From positions 1 through 11,657 of the forward strand of contig JALTMC010000449.1 in NCBI GenBank assembly GCA_027005175.1: a DNA stretch of 11,657 nucleotides, written 5' to 3'. The notes below the pieces were generated by a model that worked only from the letters and a program-made list of their open reading frames with translations, ran no database searches and had not been told where the DNA came from. Source of the DNA: Myxococcales bacterium (lineage in GTDB: Bacteria > Myxococcota_C > UBA6777). Position 1 is the stretch's first letter. Each line of letters opens with the position of its first letter. A program made the translations under genes and the position numbers. Of this stretch, positions 1 to 6,743 are shown piece by piece.

Positions 1-923
1 TGTCGAGCGATTTCATTGATAAGTCGATAGAGAGCATGCCACTCCAGATCTTCAATGTGAACCAGCCGGGTTTGAAACTGAGCATGAAAGTTACAACGCC
101 CCACAAAGTAGCCCTGCTCTCCAGGAAAGATCGACGCCTCTCGCGCGAGGATTTGATCGCCATCGTACTCTTCCCGAATCATGTAGATCCCTTTGGTAAG
201 GTAGATTCTCTTGAAGAGGTCACCAATTAAAGGACTGAGAGCCAGGACAGCATTTCCTGTATGTTCGACAAACCCCTCCCCCAACAAACTCTCCATGGCA
301 TTGGCGATCACTTCGTCTCTTTGAGAAGGATCAGCCTCATCATAGAGGATCTTGCCCAACACAGGCATATCCAACCCTTCTCCTTGCAGAGACTCTCGAT
401 AAAACTGAATCAACCGAGCGAGGTCAGGTTGTTCTCCTTGATGATGAAGCTGAGTCAACAGCACCAAGCCAATAAACTCGGGCTCAAACAAGCTGAGTTT
501 GTTGTCTGTGAGAGTGGTTCGACGGTCTGAAAAGATTGTCCGGAGATGTTCGACCAAGTTTTTTTCTTGCATTGGACGGAATGCAGGTTCAGCCTGTTCA
601 AAGTACTGACAGACATATCGCTTAAAAATGTAAAACTCTTGAAAAGGAGCCATCGCATATGCGCCACGAAAGAGCATCACCCGCGCAGAGGGGGAAAACA
701 CAGGAACAAAGAGCTTGCGAGCAGGCAAGGTAAGCTCTTGTTCATGAGGGTTCCAGAGGCCCCGCTGTTGAAGATAAAGGAAACCCTGTTCAGGTATGGC
801 CTGCTCATCATCAACAGTCCCTGACTGCAAAGGATAAAAAGGAGAAAGCTGATTGGGGGTGCGAAAGAAAGGCAGGTAAAGAAGAGAGAGAACTTCTTCT
901 TGTGTGATAGCTAAGTTATGCAC
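1..923 (-). CDS. Uncharacterised protein, partial (C-terminus beyond the left edge)
   Basis: Reading leftward from a GTG at 923-921, the frame stays open for 307 codons to the window edge. An in-frame TGA lies two codons upstream of that GTG (one codon, GCC, between), so GTG is the only plausible early start; the first in-frame ATG is near codon 80. It begins six bases after the stop of the upstream minus-strand gene, with no clear Shine-Dalgarno, which suggests translational coupling. The product starts (M)HNLAITQEEVLSLLYLPFF. It is rich in Leu, Phe, Gln and Glu, has few Cys, and shows no obvious membrane segment or signal peptide. Helical stretches such as EFIGLVLLTQLHHQGEQ and DEVIANAMESLLGEGFVEH could be winged-helix or helical-bundle elements, but I recognise no family. 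It looks like a soluble cytoplasmic protein working with the disordered protein encoded just upstream. That partnership is inferred from spacing only. Confidence 0.75.
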   Translation of the reverse strand, partial: MHNLAITQEEVLSLLYLPFFRTPNQLSPFYPLQSGTVDDEQAIPEQGFLYLQQRGLWNPHEQELTLPARKLFVPVFSPSARVMLFRGAYAMAPFQEFYIFKRYVCQYFEQAEPAFRPMQEKNLVEHLRTIFSDRRTTLTDNKLSLFEPEFIGLVLLTQLHHQGEQPDLARLIQFYRESLQGEGLDMPVLGKILYDEADPSQRDEVIANAMESLLGEGFVEHTGNAVLALSPLIGDLFKRIYLTKGIYMIREEYDGDQILAREASIFPGEQGYFVGRCNFHAQFQTRLVHIEDLEWHALYRLINEIAR

Positions 924-929
924 GGCTCA

Positions 930-1481
930 CTATTTGTTTTCGTTGGTAAAGCCCACACGGGGCAGATCATCATCCATTGCTGGACCTTTTTGACGAGGAG
1001 TCACTGCTGCTGTCTCTTCGGCACCTGTAATCTCTCGTTGCGTAGACCAGGACGAACGGGAAACGGAACGAGTACCACCACGTTGTTGAATGGCTTCTAC
1101 ATTTTGTAGTGAAGAAGTCCGATTGGGACCCGAGACAGCGGCCTTGCGATTGGCCCCACTGACATTGCGATGCAAGACACGTTGGGAAGAGTCAGCAACA
1201 TTGCCCAACAGTTTCTCACCAATACCACCTTCTTTGAGTTGGCGCTGTCGCTCTTCGATCGCATCCAAGGCTCCCTTGCTCTGCTCATTGGTGTCAAAGC
1301 CTCCCTGGGACAAGTCTGACTGCGCTCCAAGCCCAACACCAGGAAGATCACTCTCCCCACTGGCTTCCGAAGTCTTCTCCGAAGAAGCAGAGGATTTCTC
1401 CGAGGTTTTCTCCTTCCCCCTGGTCGATCTCGTTTCTGTGGATTGAAAGCTTTGGGAAAAACTGCCCTGAATTTTGCTCAT
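930..1481 (-). CDS. Ser/Glu/Gly-rich, probably disordered protein of 183 aa
   Basis: The start is placed at the ATG at 1481-1479 (MSKIQGSFSQSFQS). An AAAGGA Shine-Dalgarno sits about eight bases upstream; the frame opens 15 codons earlier at an ATG with less support. The protein has no Cys, almost no aromatic residues, and is dominated by Ser, Glu, Lys, Gly, Arg and Gln. A segment around residues 18-45 is a Ser/Glu/Lys low-complexity run. A short helical stretch near residues 67-88 (ALDAIEERQRQLKEGGIGEK) is the only part likely to fold alone. There is no signal peptide or membrane segment. It is the first gene of a two-gene minus-strand unit with the partial gene that follows six bases later. 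I do not recognise the family. A secreted or chaperone-bound substrate, or a flexible adaptor, would fit the composition, but neither is shown. Confidence 0.7.
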   Translation of the reverse strand: MSKIQGSFSQSFQSTETRSTRGKEKTSEKSSASSEKTSEASGESDLPGVGLGAQSDLSQGGFDTNEQSKGALDAIEERQRQLKEGGIGEKLLGNVADSSQRVLHRNVSGANRKAAVSGPNRTSSLQNVEAIQQRGGTRSVSRSSWSTQREITGAEETAAVTPRQKGPAMDDDLPRVGFTNENK

Positions 1482-1757
1482 GGGTTTGATCCTTTTCGTT
1501 GGGTTACATTCATTCACGCAAAACACATACTTTACTTTGACTAGAGTATCGACGATGTGTACTGAGAAGTTGCCTCACGACACGAGAATGCTCCCACACC
1601 GAGAGTATCGATTCTCACAAAAGCTGTCAAGCTGAGAGTCACTCTTCGGAAAGAGTGGTGGTGCTAGTAAGTTGATGTCCTTGACCTTCCATGGCCCGAT
1701 GGATAAGGTAGGCCCTGCTTCAACCCTACAGTGCAAAACTTGTAAAAGGTTTTAACA
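1482..1757. other. Divergent intergenic region with a direct repeat and a hairpin
   Basis: No gene is supported here. The spacer must hold promoters for the leftward pair and for the rightward acyl-CoA synthetase. AGAGTATCGA occurs twice, at 1543-1552 and 1602-1611, 59 bases apart. A perfect hairpin CACTCTT-CGGA-AAGAGTG lies at 1640-1657 without a following T-run. These could be operator or mRNA elements; no regulator is identified. Confidence 0.45.
1681..1709 (+). promoter_or_regulatory. Weak candidate promoter of the acyl-CoA synthetase gene
   Basis: TTGACC at 1681-1686 is followed after 17 bases by TAAGGT at 1704-1709. The -35 matches the sigma-70 consensus at five of six positions, the -10 only at three. 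It lies about 50 bases upstream of the start codon. The assignment is tentative. Confidence 0.3.
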
Positions 1758-3542
1758 ATGCCTACAGATACAATACCCAAACGCCTGTTTACTCAGGCAG
1801 AAAATCAGCCTCACACCCCTGCATATTACGAGAAGGTCAAGGGCGATTGGACATACACCCACTGGAAAGACTACGCCGAGCATGTCAAACAAGCAGGCAA
1901 GGCCCTCATCGCACTGGGACTTGAGCCAGACAGTACCGTCTCCATACTTGGTTTTAACTGCCCTGAATGGTCTATCTTTGATCTGGCTTGTATGGCAGTG
2001 GGGTCCGCCCCTGCAGGGATTTATACAACATGCTCCTCCGAGGAAGTTCGCTATATCATTGACCACGCAGAATCCCCCATTGTGTTGTTGGAAAATAAGA
2101 TACAATGGGAGAAAGTGAAGGCAGAACGCGAGCACCTTCCGGGCCTGAAACATGTTGTGATGATGAAAAACGCAGAGTCCATCGATGATGAGATGGTCAT
2201 GACATGGGAAGAATTCATGGCCCATGCGGAGCAAGTAGAAGACGCTGACTTTGAATCTCGCCTTGAAGCTCTAGACCCCGAAAAAAGGGCGACCTTCATA
2301 TACACATCGGGAACAACCGGCCCTCCCAAGGCGGTGATGCTGTCCCATAAGAATATTACCTGGACAGCGGATCAATCACAACTCATAGCACAGGTCCAGC
2401 CCGGTGACTGCAGCCTCTCGTATCTCCCGTTGTCTCACATCGCAGAGCAGATGTTCTCCCTCCACCTCCCCATCAGCATGGGATATCCTGTCTATTACGC
2501 AGAGTCCATTGAAAAAGTCCCAGACAATGTCAAAGAGGTTCAACCCACTATTTTCTTTGGTGTGCCCCGAATTTGGGAAAAGTTTTATGCTGGCGTTACT
2601 GCCAAACTGAAAAGTGCTCCCACCTTACGCAAAAAGATCGCAGACTGGGCCATGGGCATCGGTCGAAAAGCAAATGCACTCCGAAACAATGGCCAAGAAC
2701 CTTCAGGACTCCTTGCTCTTCAGTTCAATCTTGCAGACAAGCTCGTATTTTCTAAGGTAAAATCTGCACTGGGTATGGGGCGTGCAAGACTGTGCGTTAG
2801 CGGTGCTGCTCCCATCGCCCCTGAGATTCTCGAATTTTTTTCGGGACTGGATCTCACCATTCTGGAAGTCTATGGACAATCCGAAGACTGTGGTCCCACC
2901 TCCTTCAACCAACCCGGACAAACCAAATATGGCACAGTCGGTCCTCCCCTCCCCGGTGTTGAAGTAAAGATCGCTGATGATGGAGAGATCTTAGTACGTG
3001 GACCCAACGTATTTCTGGGCTACTACAAAGATCCTGCTGCAACGGACGAGACCCTGATCGATGGTTGGCTGCATTCGGGCGATCTCGGCTCCTTTGATGA
3101 TGACGGATACCTCTCCATCACAGGACGCAAGAAAGAGATCATCATCACCGCAGGTGGCAAAAACATCGCTCCCAAAAATATCGAACACGCCATCAAGAGT
3201 CACGACATTGTCAGCGAAGCTGTTGTGATTGGCGATCGTCGCAAATACCTCTCTGCTCTAGTAACACTCGACCTCGAAGCGACCGAAGCCTACGCCAACT
3301 CAAACGAAATGCCCACCGACAATCTACACGAATCAGCAGAGATCCAAGAGATTATCGATGACCATATCCAACATGAGGTCAACCCAAAATTTGCACGTGT
3401 GGAACAGATCAAAAAGTTCCACATCCTCCACCGCCCCCTCTCCATCGAACATGGAGAACTCACCCCCACTCTCAAGATCAAACGCAACGTCGTAGCAACC
3501 AACTTCAATAACGAAATTGAAGCGATGTATACAGAAGCCTAA
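1758..3542 (+). CDS. Long-chain acyl-CoA synthetase (AMP-forming)
   Basis: This 594-aa enzyme would activate fatty acids in two steps: ATP-dependent formation of an acyl-adenylate, then transfer to CoA. All diagnostic adenylate-forming motifs are present. The phosphate-binding loop is YTSGTTGPPK (182-191). The A5 motif is YGQSED (372-377), and GWLHSGDLG (436-444) carries the ribose-binding Asp. The hinge is GRKKEIIITAGGKN (456-469), and the C-terminal Lys of LTPTLKIKRN (about 573) completes the active site. Length is normal for the family. The YGQSE(D)CG signature and overall pattern resemble the long-chain/bubblegum-type (ACSBG) branch more than short-chain enzymes, but chain length cannot be read from sequence. 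The start is supported by AAAGG about nine bases upstream of the ATG. It is flanked by non-coding DNA on both sides and appears monocistronic. Roles in membrane lipid synthesis or fatty-acid use are both possible. Confidence 0.93.
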   Translation: MPTDTIPKRLFTQAENQPHTPAYYEKVKGDWTYTHWKDYAEHVKQAGKALIALGLEPDSTVSILGFNCPEWSIFDLACMAVGSAPAGIYTTCSSEEVRYIIDHAESPIVLLENKIQWEKVKAEREHLPGLKHVVMMKNAESIDDEMVMTWEEFMAHAEQVEDADFESRLEALDPEKRATFIYTSGTTGPPKAVMLSHKNITWTADQSQLIAQVQPGDCSLSYLPLSHIAEQMFSLHLPISMGYPVYYAESIEKVPDNVKEVQPTIFFGVPRIWEKFYAGVTAKLKSAPTLRKKIADWAMGIGRKANALRNNGQEPSGLLALQFNLADKLVFSKVKSALGMGRARLCVSGAAPIAPEILEFFSGLDLTILEVYGQSEDCGPTSFNQPGQTKYGTVGPPLPGVEVKIADDGEILVRGPNVFLGYYKDPAATDETLIDGWLHSGDLGSFDDDGYLSITGRKKEIIITAGGKNIAPKNIEHAIKSHDIVSEAVVIGDRRKYLSALVTLDLEATEAYANSNEMPTDNLHESAEIQEIIDDHIQHEVNPKFARVEQIKKFHILHRPLSIEHGELTPTLKIKRNVVATNFNNEIEAMYTEA

Positions 3543-3699
3543 GATACAGTCCCGACCATATATGCGGAGACGTAGCGAGCCCAAATGATTCACGAAACGC
3601 GAGACTACAACTCGCAAAGTCCAGCATAGTGCTGCAACCACGACGAAACCGGACGAACGGAGTGTTCTATACCAAAGACATCGCTCGCCCAACAACCTC

Positions 3700-3881
3700 G
3701 GTGTTTACCCTGTGGCGGCGGTAGCGAAAGCTTCAAAGACGAGATGCTAGCGCTTAGACAAGCCTATTTTTTAGGGCGAAGGAGTCTCGGTCGAATTGTA
3801 GCCTGACAAAGACAACCCTAAATTTTAGCAATGTCTGGACACGAGGTTCCCTTGCCGCTTTGGTGTTCAACCCGTGGCGGC
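3700..3881 (+). repeat. Near-identical 20-base repeat pair (3700-3719, 3862-3881)
   Basis: GGTGTTTACCCTGTGGCGGC at 3700-3719 and GGTGTTCAACCCGTGGCGGC at 3862-3881 differ at three positions and lie 162 bases apart. Only the second copy forms the 8-bp hairpin, because its left arm lies just upstream. They may be remnants of a dispersed intergenic repeat. Confidence 0.4.
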
Positions 3882-3884
3882 AAG
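3851..3884. terminator. Perfect 8-bp stem hairpin, possible terminator of the minus-strand gene
   Basis: CTTGCCGC at 3851-3858 pairs exactly with GCGGCAAG at 3877-3884 across an 18-base loop, which itself can pair GGT with ACC. It starts about 30 bases beyond the stop codon of the pentapeptide-repeat gene, the right place for a terminator. No T-run follows on either strand, so termination would be inefficient or factor-dependent; it may instead be an mRNA-end stabiliser. Confidence 0.4.
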
Positions 3885-3913
3885 AGGGTGTCTGTGTCAT
3901 GGGATTGGGTCGT

Positions 3914-5116
3914 TCAGGAAGAGGGGATATTTGCCCCTTGCGTGCGGGCTCCATTGAGGTTTGCACCTTGTAGGTCAGCACCTTCAAGGTCAGCACCTTC
4001 AAGGTCAGCACCTTGTAGATCTGCGTTTTGAAGATTCGCGTCACGAAGATCTGTAAAACGAAGTTGTGCACCTTGTAGATTGACATTTTGGAGATTCGCA
4101 CCGCGAAAGTGGGCCTCGGTCAGCTCTGCATTCTCCATATTGGCCTGTTGAAAGTTTGCATACTGTGCATTGGCACCACGCAACCGAGCAGAAGACAAGT
4201 TGGCCTCAAAAAAGATAGCATGCTCTAAGTTGGCTCCCTGTAACTCTGAAGAAGAGAGGTTTACCTTTTGCAGTTCACAGTATTCCAACGTGGCACTTTG
4301 CAGATTTGCTTCTTCCAGATCGGCTTCAGCCAGATAAGAGCCTGTCAGATCAGTGCCGGAGAGATTGGCAAACGAGAGGTCGAGACCAGACAGATTCACG
4401 CTCTGTAGAGAGATCCCGTTGAGATGCTCTTTGACACTCATGAGAGACTTAAACGTGACTCGCTTGATCATCTCGTGGCGACTGCCCAACTCCGACTCTC
4501 TCTCCAACGTATTGACTTCCATAAGAATGGCCCCGAGCAAACCACAGCCCACCACGCGAAAGTAGCTCCCCTCATGACCTCGCGAGAGAATAAGATCAGG
4601 GATCCGTAAGATCGCGTTCACACGCGCTGCTGTCTGTAACGGTTCCGCATTGCTCGCAGTCACCATGATTTGTTCAAAGATCTTCTCTCTTGAGAGACTT
4701 TGAGCGTGCTTCTCTTGCCAAACCATGTGCTGTTGCTGGCGAGAGGTCGTCACAACTTGCTTGAGATACCACATATTCCAAACAGCATAGCCAAAGCAAA
4801 GAAGGACCGTTACCGACCACATCGCCCAAGGAAAATGTTGCAAAGAAAACCCATTGGTATTGCTCAGTAGGCTCCACCCTACAGCCAGCAAGGTGGCCAA
4901 GACAACACCGAAGACACTCCAAAAGCGGACATAGCGCCGACCTTCCTCCAGAGAGGGCAAGGTCTCTCCATCCCCAGGAATTCGGAACAAACCCATCAGA
5001 CCACGCCGTTGGGGCACAGGAGGCATATAAGCGCCCGTAGCACGGCGACCAGGAGGAAGTCCCGCACTGGACAATGTCACGCTGTTATAGAAACCACTTG
5101 TTTGCCGATCACGCAT
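3914..5116 (-). CDS. Membrane-anchored pentapeptide-repeat protein
   Basis: This 400-aa protein has three parts. Residues 1-60 are a Pro/Arg/Gly-rich, probably cytoplasmic segment. Two membrane helices follow, at about 64-85 (FWSVFGVVLATLLAVGWSLL) and 95-117 (FPWAMWSVTVLLCFGYAVW). A linker of about 115 residues then leads to more than 30 consecutive A(D/N)LxX repeats from about 235 to 396, which predict a right-handed quadrilateral beta-helix with its ends on the same side as the N-terminus. Pentapeptide proteins have varied roles, from gyrase protection to scaffolding; the membrane anchor makes a DNA-mimic role less likely and a scaffold or sensor role more likely, but the function is unknown. 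The start ATG has AGGGGA about nine bases upstream. The gene is divergent from the Nif3-type gene and shares a spacer of 111 bases with it. The most C-terminal repeats are nearly identical at DNA level, suggesting recent expansion. Confidence 0.88.
   Translation of the reverse strand: MRDRQTSGFYNSVTLSSAGLPPGRRATGAYMPPVPQRRGLMGLFRIPGDGETLPSLEEGRRYVRFWSVFGVVLATLLAVGWSLLSNTNGFSLQHFPWAMWSVTVLLCFGYAVWNMWYLKQVVTTSRQQQHMVWQEKHAQSLSREKIFEQIMVTASNAEPLQTAARVNAILRIPDLILSRGHEGSYFRVVGCGLLGAILMEVNTLERESELGSRHEMIKRVTFKSLMSVKEHLNGISLQSVNLSGLDLSFANLSGTDLTGSYLAEADLEEANLQSATLEYCELQKVNLSSSELQGANLEHAIFFEANLSSARLRGANAQYANFQQANMENAELTEAHFRGANLQNVNLQGAQLRFTDLRDANLQNADLQGADLEGADLEGADLQGANLNGARTQGANIPSS
3973..4017 (-). 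repeat. 15-bp tandem repeat inside the pentapeptide gene
   Basis: GGTCAGCACCTTCAA occurs exactly at 3973-3987 and 3988-4002, then with two changes at 4003-4017. On the coding strand each unit encodes one pentapeptide (A-D-L-E/Q-G). Such near-identity between neighbouring units points to recent unit duplication and possible length variation between strains. Confidence 0.75.
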
Positions 5117-5176
5117 AGGAATTTATCCCCTTTACTCCCAAGGCCAGACCCTGGTATCAATAGACCATCCACAGAG

Positions 5177-5182
5177 TATACT
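5177..5182 (+). promoter_or_regulatory. Candidate -10 box of the Nif3-type gene
   Basis: TATACT at 5177-5182 matches five of six bases of the sigma-70 -10 consensus and lies 45 bases before the chosen start at 5228. No good -35 is found at 16-18 bases (GGTATC at 5154-5159). The AGTATACT palindrome around it could also be read on the minus strand for the divergent gene. Confidence 0.35.
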
Positions 5183-5227
5183 TAATTCAACACAATTCAC
5201 CAGTTTATGAAACACCAAGGAGTCCTC

Positions 5228-5995
5228 ATGGTTAAACGAGAAAAACTATGTCGATATATGAACGAATATCTTGTCTTCGAAGATTTTCCTCGCGACATTT
5301 CACAAAACGGCCTTCAGGTAGAAGGACCTGAGAAAATAACCAGAATAGCAGTCGCTGTCGATGCAAGAACAGAAACAATTCAAGCCGCTGCCGACGCTGG
5401 AGCCCAACTTTTGATTGTCCATCACGGGATATTTTGGGGTCGCTCTGAGCTTCTACGTGGCCCTCATTATCGACGAATCAAAACACTCATCGAGAGACAG
5501 CTCGGTTTGTATGCAGCACATCTTCCCTTGGATGCCCATCCGGAGGTGGGCAACAACGCGGTCCTCGCCAATGCACTTCACCTCAAAAAGATCCGTCCGT
5601 GGGCCAAATACAAAGGACAGACCATAGGCGTCCGTGGCACTCTCCCCAAAGCTCTGCCTATCGCAGACTTCCTCAAACAAGTCTCAAGTGTGCTTGAACC
5701 CGAAGGGGGACATGTCCAACACTTTGGACGGGGAAAAGACAAAGTCCGAAACATCGGCATCATCACAGGAGATGCCGCCAACGAAGTCCCACGCGCCGCA
5801 GAAGATGGCCTGGACCTCCTACTCACAGGAGAACCCAGCCATGTCTTTGTGATCAGTGCCGATGAACATGAGATCCACCTCGTATGTGGTGGCCACTACG
5901 CAACCGAAACATTCGGTGTCAAAGCCCTCGCAGCACACCTCTCTGAAACGTTTGACCTCGAAACTCACTTCATCCACCTCCCCACACAAACCTAA
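5228..5995 (+). CDS. Nif3/YbgI-like dinuclear metal centre protein
   Basis: This is a 255-aa member of the Nif3 (GTP cyclohydrolase I type 2, YbgI) family, whose members form hexameric toroids with a two-metal site facing the central cavity. The expected ligands are all visible: the HH pair in VHHGIFW (65-66), Asp102 in LPLDAHP, and His223 and Glu227 in GGHYATE. The length fits the short, uninterrupted form without the inserted PII-like domain. The start is set at the ATG at 5228 because AAGGAG lies five bases upstream; an in-frame ATG at 5207 has no such site and would add seven residues. The true substrate of the family is debated: weak hydrolase or cyclohydrolase activity and a metal-trafficking role have been proposed. 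It stands alone, divergent from the pentapeptide-repeat gene, so context adds little. Confidence 0.92.
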   Translation: MVKREKLCRYMNEYLVFEDFPRDISQNGLQVEGPEKITRIAVAVDARTETIQAAADAGAQLLIVHHGIFWGRSELLRGPHYRRIKTLIERQLGLYAAHLPLDAHPEVGNNAVLANALHLKKIRPWAKYKGQTIGVRGTLPKALPIADFLKQVSSVLEPEGGHVQHFGRGKDKVRNIGIITGDAANEVPRAAEDGLDLLLTGEPSHVFVISADEHEIHLVCGGHYATETFGVKALAAHLSETFDLETHFIHLPTQT

Positions 5996-6114
5996 ATCCT
6001 TTCCCACTTTTGAGTGTGACGTACATCTAAAGGTTTCGCTTTCTTATGGCCAACCCTCCAACGTTTTGCTTTACTTCCTTGCTCTACCCCACTACAAATC
6101 AAGTCTGGCTTTCA

Positions 6115-6240
6115 AGCTTGACACCTTGACTTTTTGCTTCCGCCTTGTCAGCGGTGAGCTTGACGCCTTGACTTTTTGGAACCGGTTTGACAGGCGATGG
6201 TTCTGCTCACACAGGCACAAAGCATTTAAGCTTGACACCT
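6115..6240 (+). repeat. Three copies of an AGCTTGAC(A/G)CC repeat
   Basis: Copies start at 6115, 6157 and 6229. The first two (6115-6136 and 6157-6178) are 22 bases long, AGCTTGAC-A/G-CCTTGACTTTTTG, with one difference. The third (6229-6240) keeps only AGCTTGACACCT. Each contains a TTGACA/TTGACG motif, and the first two have a second TTGACT. The third copy supplies the -35 box of a good promoter, so the others may be regulator sites or decayed promoters. Confidence 0.6.
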
Positions 6241-6260
6241 CCGTTACTTTCCTATATTTA
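6232..6260 (+). promoter_or_regulatory. Sigma-70-like promoter of the PxxKW gene
   Basis: A perfect -35 TTGACA (6232-6237) precedes TATATT (6253-6258) after 15 bases; an alternative TATTTA (6255-6260) gives a 17-base spacer. Transcription would start near 6267, leaving a leader of about 130 bases before the ATG at 6398. Confidence 0.5.
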
Positions 6261-6277
6261 TGGGAGCCTTCGTTACC

Positions 6278-6296
6278 TCTGTAGCTCATCTACAGA
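6278..6296 (+). promoter_or_regulatory. Leader hairpin in the 5' UTR of the PxxKW gene
   Basis: TCTGTAG (6278-6284) pairs perfectly with CTACAGA (6290-6296) across a CTCAT loop, close to the predicted mRNA 5' end. There is no T-run after it, so it is not a classic terminator. It could stabilise the mRNA end or bind a protein; no known riboswitch class is recognised. Confidence 0.35.
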
Positions 6297-6397
6297 CAGT
6301 GACATGATCGTGTTGATTACAGGTTCTTCTCAAGCAAGTACGCAAAAGAGAAGCAATCTTTCGAATACACTCTTTAATTTTTTGCAGGAGTAGAAGA

Positions 6398-6685
6398 ATG
6401 CAATGTCAAACAGTAAGAGAAGGCGTTGAATGCTTTTTCTGGAAAAAAGATGGATGTAGCCACGACGGTGGTACTTGCAATGAAGTATCTGAGAAGTGTG
6501 AAGGCTGTAGCCATATCATTTCTTTTGGAGAGCAACGTTTCTGTAAGCGTTATCCAAATCCAGAGAGCAAGTGGGTCAACGTTGAATGCAATCTTGCGAC
6601 CCACGTGGTACGCGAAGAAAAAGTGGCTGAGAAGAAACCAATCAACCCCTTGAAAGCTTCAAAACGTATGGCTCGCGGTCGCTAA
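6398..6685 (+). CDS. PxxKW family cysteine-rich protein
   Basis: This 95-aa protein has eight Cys (3, 12, 20, 27, 34, 37, 49, 64), including a CEGC pair, in its first two thirds. It contains the PxxKW signature as PESKW (55-59), followed by CNLATH (64-69). These features match the small PxxKW family of cysteine-rich proteins that I associate mainly with deltaproteobacterial genomes. The Cys spacing suggests metal binding, either Zn or an Fe-S cluster, but no ligand set is proven. There is no signal peptide, so it is probably cytoplasmic. The last 25 residues are Lys/Arg-rich (NPLKASKRMARGR) and could contact nucleic acid or ribosome. AGGAG seven bases before the ATG supports the start. It has its own promoter upstream and a strong stem-loop downstream, hence a single-gene transcript. 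Cellular function is unknown. Confidence 0.82.
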   Translation: MQCQTVREGVECFFWKKDGCSHDGGTCNEVSEKCEGCSHIISFGEQRFCKRYPNPESKWVNVECNLATHVVREEKVAEKKPINPLKASKRMARGR

Positions 6686-6710
6686 TTCCGACCCAAAACA
6701 GCTTGAGAGT

Positions 6711-6726
6711 TTGGACTTTTGTCCAA
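6711..6726 (+). other. Small hairpin after the PxxKW gene
   Basis: TTGGAC (6711-6716) pairs with GTCCAA (6721-6726) around a TTTT loop, 25 bases past the stop codon. It stands just before a larger stem-loop and may add to 3'-end structure. Confidence 0.35.
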
Positions 6727-6743
6727 CGTATCATCGAGTCAAG

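Larger units (their letters stand above)
3543..3913. other. Gene-free interval of 371 bases between converging genes
   Basis: The acyl-CoA synthetase and the pentapeptide-repeat gene converge on this stretch. No frame here has a ribosome-binding site or protein-like composition. It contains a near-repeat pair (3700-3719 and 3862-3881, 17 of 20 identical) and one strong hairpin (3851-3884). Transcripts from both sides probably end here, but I see no stem-loop followed by a clear T-run. Confidence 0.5.
5996..6397. other. Gene-free 402-base leader region with repeats
   Basis: No convincing gene lies here. One plus frame runs out of the Nif3 gene region across it, but its apparent protein merely translates the DNA repeats (FKLDTLTF, ELDALTFW, FKLDTSVTF) and no ribosome-binding site supports it. 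The stretch holds three related repeats (6115-6240), a promoter, a palindrome AACCGGTT (6180-6187), and a leader hairpin before the cysteine-rich gene. Confidence 0.55.

Noticed and set aside
1090-1446. Plus-strand frame of 118 codons opposite the Ser/Glu-rich gene
   Set aside because: It is the antisense shadow of low-complexity coding DNA, while the minus-strand gene has a good ribosome-binding site and a coupled neighbour.
3333-3695. Minus-strand frame of 120 codons over the end of the acyl-CoA synthetase gene
   Set aside because: It is antisense to a well-supported gene, Cys/Val/Leu-rich like a shadow frame, and has no family resemblance.
3754-4101. Minus-strand frame of 115 codons with KVLTLKVLTLKVLTYKV repeats
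   Set aside because: It is an alternative frame of the pentapeptide-repeat region, running past that gene's stop; the repeats come from the 15-bp units.
6115-6240. CRISPR array
   Set aside because: Only three uneven, partly truncated repeats with unequal spacings of 42 and 72 bases and no cas genes nearby.
5856-6284. Plus-strand open frame of 142 codons overlapping the end of the Nif3-type gene
   Set aside because: Its first third lies inside the Nif3 gene in another frame, the rest translates the intergenic DNA repeats, and no ribosome-binding site precedes it.
6092-6289. Minus-strand open frame of 65 codons with KVKVSSLKA-like repeats
   Set aside because: The repeated peptides simply mirror the DNA repeat; start context is poor and the promoter and hairpin of the PxxKW gene lie inside it.
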